A stretch of DNA of 7,689 bases from Endomicrobiia bacterium (GCA_025998295.1 BNVT01000056.1:1-7689); one strand, 5' to 3'; counted from the stretch's first letter, positions 1-6,289 are shown. Made by a program: numbers and translations. Notes: generated by a model not told the origin, from the sequence alone.

Positions 1-2
1 GA

Positions 3-128
3 GCAGTGATACTGATAGTAGGAGCAAGTACAAGAATATGGAAGTTGGATGTAGACTTAAGTGGACAAGGCTATATTGGCAGAGGCAGAGATGTTGCATG
101 GACATTGAAGGTTAAATATACGTTTTAG
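3..128 (+). CDS. C-terminal end of an outer-membrane beta-barrel (autotransporter-like) protein, 5' part outside window
   Basis: An open frame enters from the left edge and ends at a TAG at 126-128, giving 41 residues. The end reads GYIGRGRDVAWTLKVKYTF: alternating polar and hydrophobic residues, many glycines and aromatics, and a terminal phenylalanine. In outer-membrane barrels the last beta strand commonly ends in an aromatic residue recognised by the BAM assembly machinery, and the G-x-x-x-R/K-x-V-x-x-x-L-x-x-x-Y-x-F pattern is typical of autotransporter barrel domains. The preceding segment (LIVGASTRIWKLDVDLSGQ) fits the penultimate strand. It would sit in the outer membrane. The passenger or N-terminal part, and therefore its function, cannot be seen. 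The other two frames close early (TGA at 7-9, TAA at 110-112). It could also be the tail of a porin-like protein or of a degraded barrel gene; only the end is visible. Confidence 0.6.
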   Translation, partial: AVILIVGASTRIWKLDVDLSGQGYIGRGRDVAWTLKVKYTF

Positions 129-179
129 TTGAACTTGTCTTTTTGAATTTTTGCTTTGCAAGACTCTTGCTCATGCCCT

Positions 180-203
180 CAAAAGCAAACTTTGCTTTTG
201 TTT
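180..203 (+). terminator. Possible terminator hairpin after the barrel gene
   Basis: CAAAAGCAAA at 180-189 is the exact reverse complement of TTTGCTTTTG at 191-200, so about nine base pairs can form around a three-base loop, followed by TTT. The stem is mostly A-T with only three G-C pairs and the T-run is short, so it is a weak candidate. A second small hairpin lies at 224-240 (AACTG / CAGTT) with five T's overlapping and following it (239-243). Either could end the barrel transcript before xerD. No convincing sigma-70 promoter for xerD was seen in 129-278. Confidence 0.35.
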
Positions 204-278
204 ATCATCTTTAGAGGTACAGCAACTGAAAAGTACAGTTTTTGTTGTTGCGGTTGGCTTTCTGTGTAAGGTATGTTT

Positions 279-1163
279 ATGTTGGATTGCAAAAAGGCGC
301 TTAAAGATTTTGTTTCTTACATAGTTGTTGAGAAAGGATTGTCAAAAAATACAGTTTTAGCCTATAAAACTGATGTTTTGAAATTTTTTTCATTTGCTCA
401 AAAGAAGCAGATTTCTGTTGAAGACTTTGAGCATCACGATATAACTAATTTTTTGTGGGATATAAAAGCAGTGGGATTAAAACCTAGATCTATTTGCAGA
501 TTGATAGAGTCTTTAAGACAGTTTTACAAGTTTTTAAATTCTGAAGATTTGGTAAAAAATAATCCTACGGTTTATTTAGCATCTCCAAGAATACCTGAAA
601 ATTTACCAGGAATGCTCACTTTTGACGAAGTTATACTTTTGTTAAATTCTATAAGTGCTGATGATGAAATGAGTATAAGAAATAGAGCAATGCTTGAACT
701 TTTATATGCCACGGGGCTTAGAGTTTCTGAACTTATAAATCTTAAACTTTCTGATATAAATTTACTAGATTGCTTTTTAAAAATTGTTGGTAAAGGTTCT
801 AAAGAAAGGCTTGTGCCTTTTGGCAAAAAAGCTAAAAATTTTATTGATATTTACCTTTCAAAAAGAAAACCACTTTTAAGCAAAGATGATAATATTTTTG
901 TTTCAAGACTAGGCAGAAAACTTTCGAGAGTAGAGTTTTGGCGCCAGCTGAAAAATATTGCTAAAAATACTGGGATTACTAAAAACATTACGCCTCATAC
1001 GTTAAGGCATTCTTTTGCGACGCATTTACTTGCAGGAGGTGCCGATATCAGATTTGTTCAAGAAATGCTTGGACACGCATCAATCTCAACAACACAGATT
1101 TACACACATCTTGATAAAGAGAAAATTATACAACAGCACAAAAAATTTCATCCTAGGGGATAA
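279..1163 (+). CDS. xerD: Tyrosine site-specific recombinase XerD (XerC/XerD family)
   Basis: Tyrosine recombinase of the Xer group, which resolves chromosome dimers by strand exchange at the dif site near replication termini. Numbered from the upstream ATG at 273, the N-terminal SAM-like core-binding domain is about residues 8-90 and the catalytic domain about 110-290. All catalytic residues are present: Arg150 (ATGLRVSEL), Lys174 (VGKGSKERLVP), His242 and Arg245 (HTLRHSFATHLL), His268 (LGHASISTTQ) and nucleophile Tyr277 (IYTH). The tail ending in HPRG resembles the XerD C-terminus, and spacing and length (294-296 aa) are normal. Two starts are possible. ATG 279 is preferred because AAGG at 268-271 lies 7 nt upstream; it is only 1 nt from ATG 273. 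It is followed after 62 bp by a decayed gene with its own ribosome binding site. The organism may use one or two Xer proteins, so XerC is the alternative name. It is a housekeeping recombinase and its presence alone does not indicate an integron or phage. Confidence 0.93.
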   Translation: MLDCKKALKDFVSYIVVEKGLSKNTVLAYKTDVLKFFSFAQKKQISVEDFEHHDITNFLWDIKAVGLKPRSICRLIESLRQFYKFLNSEDLVKNNPTVYLASPRIPENLPGMLTFDEVILLLNSISADDEMSIRNRAMLELLYATGLRVSELINLKLSDINLLDCFLKIVGKGSKERLVPFGKKAKNFIDIYLSKRKPLLSKDDNIFVSRLGRKLSRVEFWRQLKNIAKNTGITKNITPHTLRHSFATHLLAGGADIRFVQEMLGHASISTTQIYTHLDKEKIIQQHKKFHPRG

Positions 1164-1225
1164 TACAGCCAACTTACAGTCAGCTCAATTACCATTAAAT
1201 TTTGAGATAAAGGAGGCGTCTAAAA

Positions 1226-1454
1226 ATGAAAAGCAGTATTTTCAATCAGTAAAACTTGAAAAGAAAGTAAGCAGATTTATGATTTAGGTTGCATTAAACT
1301 TCATGCTTATCAAACCAACAATCCCATAAACGATGAGCTTTTTGCTTTTGAAAAAATGGTAAAATTGTTGTTTTTGAAGCTCCTCACGAATAATACGTTA
1401 ACCATTGCCAGAATTAAAATGGCATTTATAGAAACAAATGAAGGTTTTGATTGA
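1226..1454 (+). pseudogene. Frameshifted gene remnant downstream of xerD, function not recognised
   Basis: A strong ribosome binding site (AAAGGAGG, 1209-1216) sits 9 nt before ATG 1226, but that frame stops after eight codons (MKSSIFNQ, TAA 1250-1252). Coding character then passes to a second frame (SVKLEKKVS, to about 1270) and a third, which gives QIYDLGCIKLHAYQTNNPIN and DELFAFEK and runs to TGA 1452-1454. At the A-run 1350-1355 a further shift is suggested, because another frame reads NGKIVVFEAP directly after FEK. Joined, the pieces give a plausible N-terminus of a soluble protein (K-x-Y-D-L-G...Y-Q-T-N-x-P-I-N-D-E...G-K-I-V-V-F-E). The pattern loosely recalls a metallo-beta-lactamase-fold N-terminus, but that is an impression only. 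At least three lesions are needed, mostly in A-runs, so this is a decayed gene and not sequencing noise at one site. It was probably co-transcribed with xerD. Confidence 0.55.
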
Positions 1455-1814
1455 TGTTAGCAGCATCCCTGTCATTCTTTTTTAACAAAAGCTTATCTTT
1501 TCATCTGCTGCTTGTTATTGTGCAATTTAAAGTAATTTAGCTATAGTACAAATACAACCCGCAAACCGCGATCGCAAAGACAAAAGCTGTGACAAATAAT
1601 GTGTAACAATAACCAAATGGAACATTAACCTTTTGCAAAATTGACATATACAATCTATACGCTTGGGTGTATGAAAAAGAAAAAAGGGCAAAACAAGTGA
1701 AATGGATTTAGGCGGTTAATGGGAGCAAAAAAGGGGGGGGTGGTTGATAAACGCGTAAAGATAATCAAAAAAGAGCAAAGAAAACTAAGGAAGTGCGTTC
1801 TTCATCTATAATTT
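1455..1814. other. Gene-free interval between the xerD remnant and hisS
   Basis: No intact gene was found in these 360 bases. The first part may continue the xerD-downstream remnant: one frame reads KVLIDVSSIPVILF over 1441-1485. A run of eight G's occurs at 1733-1740. A small plus-strand open frame (ATG 1719 to TAA 1809-1811, 30 lysine-rich codons) runs through it, and just upstream ATG 1671 gives MKKKKGQNK and stops. Neither has a good ribosome binding site, so neither is called. CTATAA 1806-1811 can pair with TTATAG 1815-1820 around the hisS stop codon, but no T-run follows it on the minus strand, so it is not a convincing terminator. Confidence 0.5.
1537..1707 (-). pseudogene. Possible relic of a membrane-protein C-terminus
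   Basis: On the minus strand a frame stays open for 56 codons between TAA (1708-1710) and TAA (1537-1539). It includes a long hydrophobic run (TLFVTAFVFAIAVCGLYLYY) preceded by the more polar AYRLYMSILQKVNVPFGYC, which together look like the last transmembrane helix and short tail of an integral membrane protein such as a transporter. There is no start codon with a ribosome binding site and nothing coding-like upstream, so if real it is a truncated remnant. The hydrophobicity is partly expected from T-rich DNA, so confidence is low. Confidence 0.28.
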
Positions 1815-3059
1815 TTATAGCTCGCTTATTAAAACTTTTGACTGAGTTTTATCTTTCATATTTTTTACTAAAACCCTCCCTGTCTTAAACTCTGTTTTAG
1901 CAAAAATTATTGTTTTAAAAGCGTGTATTTTATTTGCAAACTTTAATTGACTTGTTAAATTTTTACCATCTATAGGACCAAAAACAGAAATATCTTTATT
2001 GTCTTTTAATCCGTTTCTTGTTACATTTACGGCAAAAGCGAAAGCATCGTTAAAAAGTTCTTGATCTGCAATAGCTACAAAAATTTTCTCTGGGTTGTTA
2101 AGATTATTAAAGAAATCTGTACTTTGCGCCGCAAGAAGCGCTCTTTCCAAACCTAAAGCAAAACCCACTGCCGGAGTATTTTGCCCACCAATTTCTTTAA
2201 CGAGATTATCGTACCTTCCTCCAGCCGCAAGCGCATCTTGCGAACCTACAGCATCTGAACGAATCTCAAAAACAGTCCTTGTGTAATAATCTAGCCCTCT
2301 TGCAAGTTTTCCATCAACAACACAATTACACCCCGCACTTCTAAGCAACGACCGTACCATATTAAATTTGCCACTACAATCATCGCATAAATAATCCGGC
2401 ATTTGTGGTGCATCTGTAAATTTACATGAATCCATTTTGCAATCAAGAACTCTTAAAGGGTTTTTATCAAGTCTCCTTATACAGTCTTGGCACAAATCCC
2501 CAACAGAGGCAAAATATTTAATCAATGCTTCTCTAAAAAGTGGTCTGCATTTTTGGCAACCTAAAGAATTTATATACACATTTATTTCGCTTATGCCTAT
2601 AGAGGCAAGCAAATCCTGAGCAAGAATAATAATCTCCGCATCTGCTGCAGGAGACGAACTGCCATAAAATTCAGCTCCAATCTGGTGAAATTGTCTGTAT
2701 CTGCCAGCTTGAGGCCTTTCATAGCGAAACATTTCCCCAGCGTAAAAAAATTTTCCCGCAGGATTTGAAACGCCCATTCTATGTTCAATAAAAGCTCTTG
2801 CTAAAGAAGCTGTGCCTTCGGGACGAAGCGCAAGTTTTCTACCGCCTTTGTCTTCGAAAATATACATTTCTTTTTCTATTATATCTGTAACCTGTCCTAT
2901 CGAACGCATAAAAAGAGAAGCATCTTCAAATATAGGCATTCTCACTTCTTCAAACCCATGTTTTCTAAAAATCTCTTTAGATTTTTGCTCCAGTAAACTC
3001 ATACCTAAAGCGTTTGCTCCAAAAATATCACGCGTTCCTCGCGACGCTTTATAATTCAT
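1815..3059 (-). CDS. hisS: Histidyl-tRNA synthetase
   Basis: Class II aminoacyl-tRNA synthetase that activates histidine with ATP and charges tRNA-His in the cytoplasm. The N-terminus YKASRGTRDIF is typical. Motif 1 lies at about residues 35-46 (GFEEVRMPIFED). LRPEGTASLAR is at 78-88. Motif 2 is at about 110-133 (MFRYERPQAGRYRQFHQIGA). The histidine-specific HisA motif LARGLDYYTRTVFE is at 252-265, with the conserved Arg254. Motif 3 is at about 297-307 (AVGFALGLERA). The anticodon-binding domain is about 325-414. Length (414 aa) is normal. Residues 168-228 carry four cysteine pairs (CQKC, CQDC, CKMDSC, CDDC), a pattern seen in many bacterial HisRS and compatible with metal binding. The ATG start at 3059 has AAGGAAG six nt upstream, located inside the end of the DUF502 gene. 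The two genes overlap by 11 bp, indicating translational coupling. It is the last gene of the operon. Confidence 0.97.
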   Translation of the reverse strand: MNYKASRGTRDIFGANALGMSLLEQKSKEIFRKHGFEEVRMPIFEDASLFMRSIGQVTDIIEKEMYIFEDKGGRKLALRPEGTASLARAFIEHRMGVSNPAGKFFYAGEMFRYERPQAGRYRQFHQIGAEFYGSSSPAADAEIIILAQDLLASIGISEINVYINSLGCQKCRPLFREALIKYFASVGDLCQDCIRRLDKNPLRVLDCKMDSCKFTDAPQMPDYLCDDCSGKFNMVRSLLRSAGCNCVVDGKLARGLDYYTRTVFEIRSDAVGSQDALAAGGRYDNLVKEIGGQNTPAVGFALGLERALLAAQSTDFFNNLNNPEKIFVAIADQELFNDAFAFAVNVTRNGLKDNKDISVFGPIDGKNLTSQLKFANKIHAFKTIIFAKTEFKTGRVLVKNMKDKTQSKVLISEL

Positions 3060-3744
3060 TTTTTACTTCCTTAATCTTTGCTATTTCTTCTTTAAGCTCT
3101 ATCTTACTATTGCCATCCATGTCTATTACTCCAGCTGAAATAATAAATTGGAAAGCTTGCTCTACGCTATAATTAGTATAAATAACATCTTCTTCCTTAA
3201 CCAATAACAAAAATCCAGACGTAGGGTTAGGCGTTGTAGGCATAAAAACACAGATACGCTTCTCCCCTCTTATCATTTGGACCCCTGTTAAAAAAGCAAC
3301 GCTGTAAATCTCTTTATTTGGGTAATAGACAAAAACAACCTGTTTAAAACTTCTTTTATTGTTAGTTCCGAATATAAAATTTACAAATTGTTTTGTCGTA
3401 GAATGTACCGTGCCCAAAATAGGCAGTTTTTCGATAAGTTTTTCTATAAAACCTAAAGTACGTTTTCCAAAAACTCTGTTTGCAATAAAACCAAGTATCA
3501 AAATGCATATTATTGAACCAAAAAAACTTAAAATTTTTGCTAAAACGTGCTGCCAGTACGTATCTGAAACACAATAACTTACTGCAGGGAGAGCAAAACT
3601 GCCTACCCATTTAAAAAGAGTAGCAACAACAAAGTAAGTTAACCAAAGTGGAATTATAACCACTAATCCAGTTGTCAAGTATGTTTTAACTAAAACCTTA
3701 AATTTCTCTTTTAGACTTTTTTTGTTTTGTTTTTCATTTTCCAT
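3049..3744 (-). CDS. DUF502 family inner-membrane protein
   Basis: A 231-residue membrane protein of the DUF502 family, whose function is not established. A lysine-rich cytoplasmic N-terminus is followed by a first transmembrane helix at about residues 23-44 (TTGLVVIIPLWLTYFVVATL) and a second at about 68-89 (LAKILSFFGSIICILILGFI). The family-typical segment PILGTVHSTTKQ is at 108-119, then a soluble beta-rich part with FMPTTPNPTSGFL, another family hallmark. The C-terminus is charged (KEEIAKIKEVKNEL). The start ATG 3744 has AAGG nine nt upstream. The reading frame overlaps the end of the upstream sugar-phosphate mutase by 11 bp and the start of hisS by 11 bp, so it is the middle gene of a tight operon. 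Its position between a sugar mutase and a tRNA synthetase gives no clear functional hint. It appears intact. Confidence 0.88.
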   Translation of the reverse strand: MENEKQNKKSLKEKFKVLVKTYLTTGLVVIIPLWLTYFVVATLFKWVGSFALPAVSYCVSDTYWQHVLAKILSFFGSIICILILGFIANRVFGKRTLGFIEKLIEKLPILGTVHSTTKQFVNFIFGTNNKRSFKQVVFVYYPNKEIYSVAFLTGVQMIRGEKRICVFMPTTPNPTSGFLLLVKEEDVIYTNYSVEQAFQFIISAGVIDMDGNSKIELKEEIAKIKEVKNEL

Positions 3745-5158
3745 GGATAAATGCCTTGCCTGCCTTTAAAATTTTATTAAGTTTTGTTTGAGAATCAGAT
3801 TCAGCATATATCCTTACCGCCGGTTCCGTGCCTGAAAGCCTAAATCCCATCCATGTGTCATCATCTAAAATAAATTTATCCCCGTCAATAGTTATTCTCT
3901 TCTGGATTTTCATACCTGCAATGCTTTTGCAAGTTTTATTTTTTAAAGTATCTCTAAAAGCTTGCAAAGTCTGGTGAGGCAAAGAAAAATTTAGTCTTGA
4001 TGTTAAAACTTCACCTGTAAGTTTTTTAACATCTTTTAACAACTCCGCCACAGATTTTTTGCTCATCACAACGGCTTCAACCATTAAAAGACATGCCAAA
4101 ATCCCGTCTTTTTCAGGGATATGCCCCCTCATTGTAAGCCCTCCCGATTCTTCCCCTCCAATTGTAAACTGATCAGGATTATTCACCATAATATCACCAA
4201 TGTACCTAAAACCTATCGGAGTTTCAACAACATCCACTCCAATTTTAGCCGCAAGTTTATTTACAAGATGTGTGGTCATAACGCTTTTTGCGACAATACC
4301 TGTCCATCCTCTTGTTTTGTTTAAATGGTACAACAAGACTGGTATAGCCTGATTTGGAGTTATAAAAGTTCCGTCAGAATCTATAATTCCGAATCTGTCT
4401 GAATCTCCATCGATTGAAAGCCCGAGTTTATACGACCCATGTTTAACCAAACGCGCAAGTTCCGTAAGATTTTTTTCAGACGGTTCAGGCGCTCCTCCGC
4501 CAAACATTGTATCTCTATTTTTGTTGATAGTTACATTGCATATCCCGGCATCCTCAAGCAACGCGTCAAGATAATTGTTGCCTGTACCGTGCAAAACATC
4601 AATCACAACTTTTATTTTTGACTTTCTCAAAGCTTTAAAATTTACAAGCTCTTTTATCTTTTTCATGTATACAGGACGTGGATTATATATTTTTATAAGT
4701 TTTCTTTTAACAGCCAAATCAAAAGGAATGGATTTGATATTTATGCCTCGTATAAGAGCGCAGTATTTTTCTATTTTCTGAGTCGTTTCAGGCAAAGCAG
4801 CACCGCCCCACTTGGATGCATATTTTAAACCGTTGTATTTATACAGGTTATGACTTGCGGTAAAATTAATACCTCCAGCAAGTTTGGAATTTATAACGTT
4901 ATAAGCTATTACAGGCGTTGGAGTATCTCTATTGCAAAGTAATACCTTTATACCATTCCCAACTAAAATTTCCGAAGCTGTTTTGGCAAAATCTTCCGAC
5001 ATAAATCTAGTATCATATCCTACGATGACAGAAACTGCAGTTTTTCTATGTTCTTCATTAATAAGATTTGCTATAGCCTGCGTCACAATAGCAACATTGT
5101 CATATGTAAATTCTTCAGCTATAATTCCTCTCCAGCCTGACGTTCCAAATTTAATCAT
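3734..5158 (-). CDS. Phosphoglucomutase/phosphomannomutase family alpha-D-phosphohexomutase
   Basis: Cytoplasmic enzyme that moves phosphate between the 6- and 1-positions of hexoses through a phosphoserine intermediate, providing glucose 1-phosphate or mannose 1-phosphate for nucleotide sugars or storage glucan. All four domains are present. The N-terminus is KFGTSGWRGIIAEEF. The active-site loop is INFTASHN with Ser102. The metal-binding loop is DGDSDRFG with Asp250, Asp252 and Asp254. The sugar-recognition loop is GGEESGG (334-340). The phosphate-binding loop is RLSGTEPAVR (440-449). Length is 474 aa, typical of the bacterial type. One oddity: the residue after TASHN is Leu105 where Pro is usual. 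The ATG at 5158 has AAGG 5 nt upstream. It is the first gene of the operon with the DUF502 gene and hisS, and its TGA lies inside the DUF502 start. Substrate preference (glucose, mannose or glucosamine) cannot be told from sequence alone. Confidence 0.93.
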   Translation of the reverse strand: MIKFGTSGWRGIIAEEFTYDNVAIVTQAIANLINEEHRKTAVSVIVGYDTRFMSEDFAKTASEILVGNGIKVLLCNRDTPTPVIAYNVINSKLAGGINFTASHNLYKYNGLKYASKWGGAALPETTQKIEKYCALIRGINIKSIPFDLAVKRKLIKIYNPRPVYMKKIKELVNFKALRKSKIKVVIDVLHGTGNNYLDALLEDAGICNVTINKNRDTMFGGGAPEPSEKNLTELARLVKHGSYKLGLSIDGDSDRFGIIDSDGTFITPNQAIPVLLYHLNKTRGWTGIVAKSVMTTHLVNKLAAKIGVDVVETPIGFRYIGDIMVNNPDQFTIGGEESGGLTMRGHIPEKDGILACLLMVEAVVMSKKSVAELLKDVKKLTGEVLTSRLNFSLPHQTLQAFRDTLKNKTCKSIAGMKIQKRITIDGDKFILDDDTWMGFRLSGTEPAVRIYAESDSQTKLNKILKAGKAFIHGK

Positions 5159-5188
5159 ATTTACCTTGATTGCTAAGATATATCGTTT

Positions 5189-5217
5189 TTATGCCTGTCG
5201 TTCTTTTACTTTGTCAG
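5189..5217 (-). promoter_or_regulatory. Candidate promoter of the mutase-DUF502-hisS operon
   Basis: Reading the minus strand, CTGACA (5217-5212) is a five-of-six match to the sigma-70 -35 box, and GCATAA / CATAAA lies 17-18 nt further on (about 5194-5188). The -10 match is only moderate. Transcription would start near 5181, leaving a leader of a little over 20 nt before the mutase ATG. This is the best candidate in the upstream 100 bases; no operator is recognisable. Confidence 0.3.
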
Positions 5218-5414
5218 CGTATAATTTCAATTGAAAATATAAATTCGCCCATGTTATGGTCAAGCTATTTTAATGGTCTGTCTAAAAACTTTTGCTACCC
5301 ACTATTATCCTATCCCAAACTTGTTTGGACATTTAATGTTGTTTCTACTATAAGATGGCAGCAACAAGATTAGCATGGTAAATACGAAAACCTACCAAAA
5401 TCATGGGTTTTTAG

Positions 5415-5490
5415 AGAGATCCTTTGAGTTGCACCTTAACAAAAAGAAGATAATCTTTTGTTAAATAGATAGCGCAAAAGAAGGATCTTT
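5415..5490. repeat. Nested inverted repeat (large imperfect hairpin)
   Basis: Outer arms AGATCCTT (5417-5424) and AAGGATCT (5481-5488) are exact reverse complements. Inside them TTAACAAAA (5436-5444) pairs exactly with TTTTGTTAA (5456-5464). Between the arms TTGC (5429-5432) can pair with GCAA (5474-5477). The whole 75-nt stretch can fold as one long, interrupted stem. There is no T-run in terminator position on either strand, so it could be a cruciform, an RNA structure or the remnant of a small mobile repeat. Confidence 0.5.
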
Positions 5491-5592
5491 ATGTAAGGCT
5501 CGCCCCGTATTTTTTTGAAACTGCAGTATAGTGCAATTTGAAGCAGTTTGACTATGCCTAAGTTCTTTTGTTACTGCCATAAAAGGAAATCC

Positions 5593-5632
5593 ATGTTTTA
5601 GTAAACCTAGTCTGTTTTACTATAGTAAACAT
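5593..5632. repeat. Palindromic element centred on CTAG
   Basis: ATGTTTTAGTAAAC (5593-5606) and GTTTTACTATAGTAAACAT (5614-5632) form an imperfect inverted repeat around CTAGTCT. Within the right arm TTTACTATAGTAAA (5616-5629) is a perfect 14-bp palindrome. It might be a binding site for a dimeric regulator or a small cruciform, but no adjacent gene suggests a target. Confidence 0.5.
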
Positions 5633-5692
5633 TCCAAAATATTACCTCTCATAAAACAGCCAAAATCCCTGTTGAGAATTGTATCAATATAA

Positions 5693-5712
5693 AATTGGCT
5701 GATCAACCAATT
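5693..5712. repeat. 20-bp near-perfect palindrome
   Basis: AATTGGCTGATCAACCAATT differs from its own reverse complement at one symmetric position pair only (C5699/A5706), giving a palindrome with TGATCA at the centre. It could be an operator-like site or a transposition remnant. No promoter or gene start lies close enough to assign it. Confidence 0.5.
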
Positions 5713-5777
5713 GTAGAATCTCATACATGTAAAACGCATGAAAAAAAATACAGATATCCCAAAATCACAGCAAATTT

Positions 5778-5867
5778 TTAAAAAACTCTTTTTCTTTTTA
5801 AATCCTCCTCACTTTCTCTTGCCTGCATCCCTAAATTATATCCTAACAAAAATATTTTCTTCCTCAC
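5778..5867 (-). CDS. Very short minus-strand ORF with a ribosome binding site, or the start of a decayed gene
   Basis: GTG at 5867 is preceded, 8 nt away, by AGGAG (5880-5876). The frame gives 29 residues beginning V/M-R-K-K-I-F-L-L-G-Y and continuing QARESEEDLKRKRVF to a TAA at 5780-5778. After that stop the same frame continues with KFAVILGYLYFFSCVLHV before another stop. The basic start, short hydrophobic run and charged tail look protein-like and could be a gene start interrupted by a nonsense mutation. It may equally be chance in purine-rich DNA. No homologous family is recognised. Confidence 0.22.
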   Translation of the reverse strand: MRKKIFLLGYNLGMQARESEEDLKRKRVF

Positions 5868-5881
5868 ACCATATTCTCCTA

Positions 5882-6088
5882 AACCCTAGTATCTTTACAA
5901 ATAGACCTCTTACACAATGAACCTCCGCTCAAAGCAAGACGTGCGGTATCAGCAGCAGAAATTGAAGAGCTGTAGTTGTTGCTGTGGATCTTTGACCCCC
6001 CCCTGTTTAGTAACATAGGCCTTGAGAATACCTTCTGTTTCCTACTTGCTACTGTTGCAATAAAGTCATCGCTTCTACTACGCCACCC
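5882..6088 (-). other. Open stretch of uncertain coding origin (possible relic)
   Basis: The minus strand is open for 69 codons with a Ser/Ala-rich coding look (NNYSSSISAADTARLALSGG). The overlapping plus-strand frame is also nearly open, with a single TAG at 5973-5975 ending the phrase NEPPLKARRAVSAAEIEEL. Base composition is less AT-rich than its surroundings. A run of eight C's at 5996-6003 crosses it, where a length change would shift the frame. Neither strand has a start with a ribosome binding site, and no family is recognised, so this is at most a decayed gene whose strand cannot be decided here. Confidence 0.22.
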
Positions 6089-6184
6089 TCAAAGTTCTTT
6101 ATTTAAATCAATGTGACTCGAAATACTCTAGCGCTGTTATACTTTTGATAACTTGTATTACTTGGCGTCGGAAAGAACTTTGAG
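6088..6184. repeat. 13-bp perfect inverted repeat flanking 71 bp
   Basis: CTCAAAGTTCTTT (6088-6100) and AAAGAACTTTGAG (6172-6184) are exact reverse complements separated by 71 bases. The enclosed DNA contains a small hairpin GTTAT...ATAAC (6137-6153) and no open frame of note. The size and layout suit a miniature inverted-repeat element or a large RNA hairpin. No flanking target duplication was seen. The right arm runs into a segment (6178-6195) that matches 5422-5439 at 16 of 18 bases. Confidence 0.5.
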
Positions 6185-6289
6185 CTGCAACTTAAGTGGA
6201 TAATGGGTGGTTGCCATCTATTCCAACTTGCTAAAAACTCTATGTCCGTAGCGTTATTTTAATTTCTTTTGTTATTTAGACTATTATTA

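Larger units (their letters stand above)
5461..5739 (-). pseudogene. Possible minus-strand coding relic
   Basis: From ATG 5739 a minus-strand frame gives 39 residues (including FYNWLISQFYIDTILNRDF) to a TAG-TAA double stop at 5622-5617, then reopens in the same frame for about 51 codons (including GLLKHGFPFMAVTKELRHSQ) to a TAA at 5463-5461. Only these two adjacent stops interrupt 93 codons, fewer than expected in DNA this AT-rich. The double stop falls inside a perfect palindrome, which may itself be an insertion. No ribosome binding site precedes ATG 5739 and no family is recognised. Confidence 0.25.

Noticed and set aside
1015..1287. Plus-strand ORF overlapping the xerD end
   Set aside because: It starts inside the catalytic domain of xerD in another frame; only its tail carries part of the decayed downstream gene.
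1641..1676. TTGACA at 1641 as a promoter for a small lysine-rich ORF
   Set aside because: No -10 box at proper spacing; the downstream frame is only nine codons before a stop.
5220..5225. TATAAT on the plus strand as a promoter
   Set aside because: No acceptable -35 box at 16-18 nt upstream and no gene downstream on that strand.
4932..5373. Plus-strand ORFs antisense to and upstream of the mutase gene
   Set aside because: Mostly shadows of the mutase coding frame; the upstream part has no start signal or domain.
5738..5920. 60-codon plus-strand ORF
   Set aside because: No ribosome binding site; rich in Phe, Leu, Ser and Pro, as expected of the antisense of purine-rich DNA.
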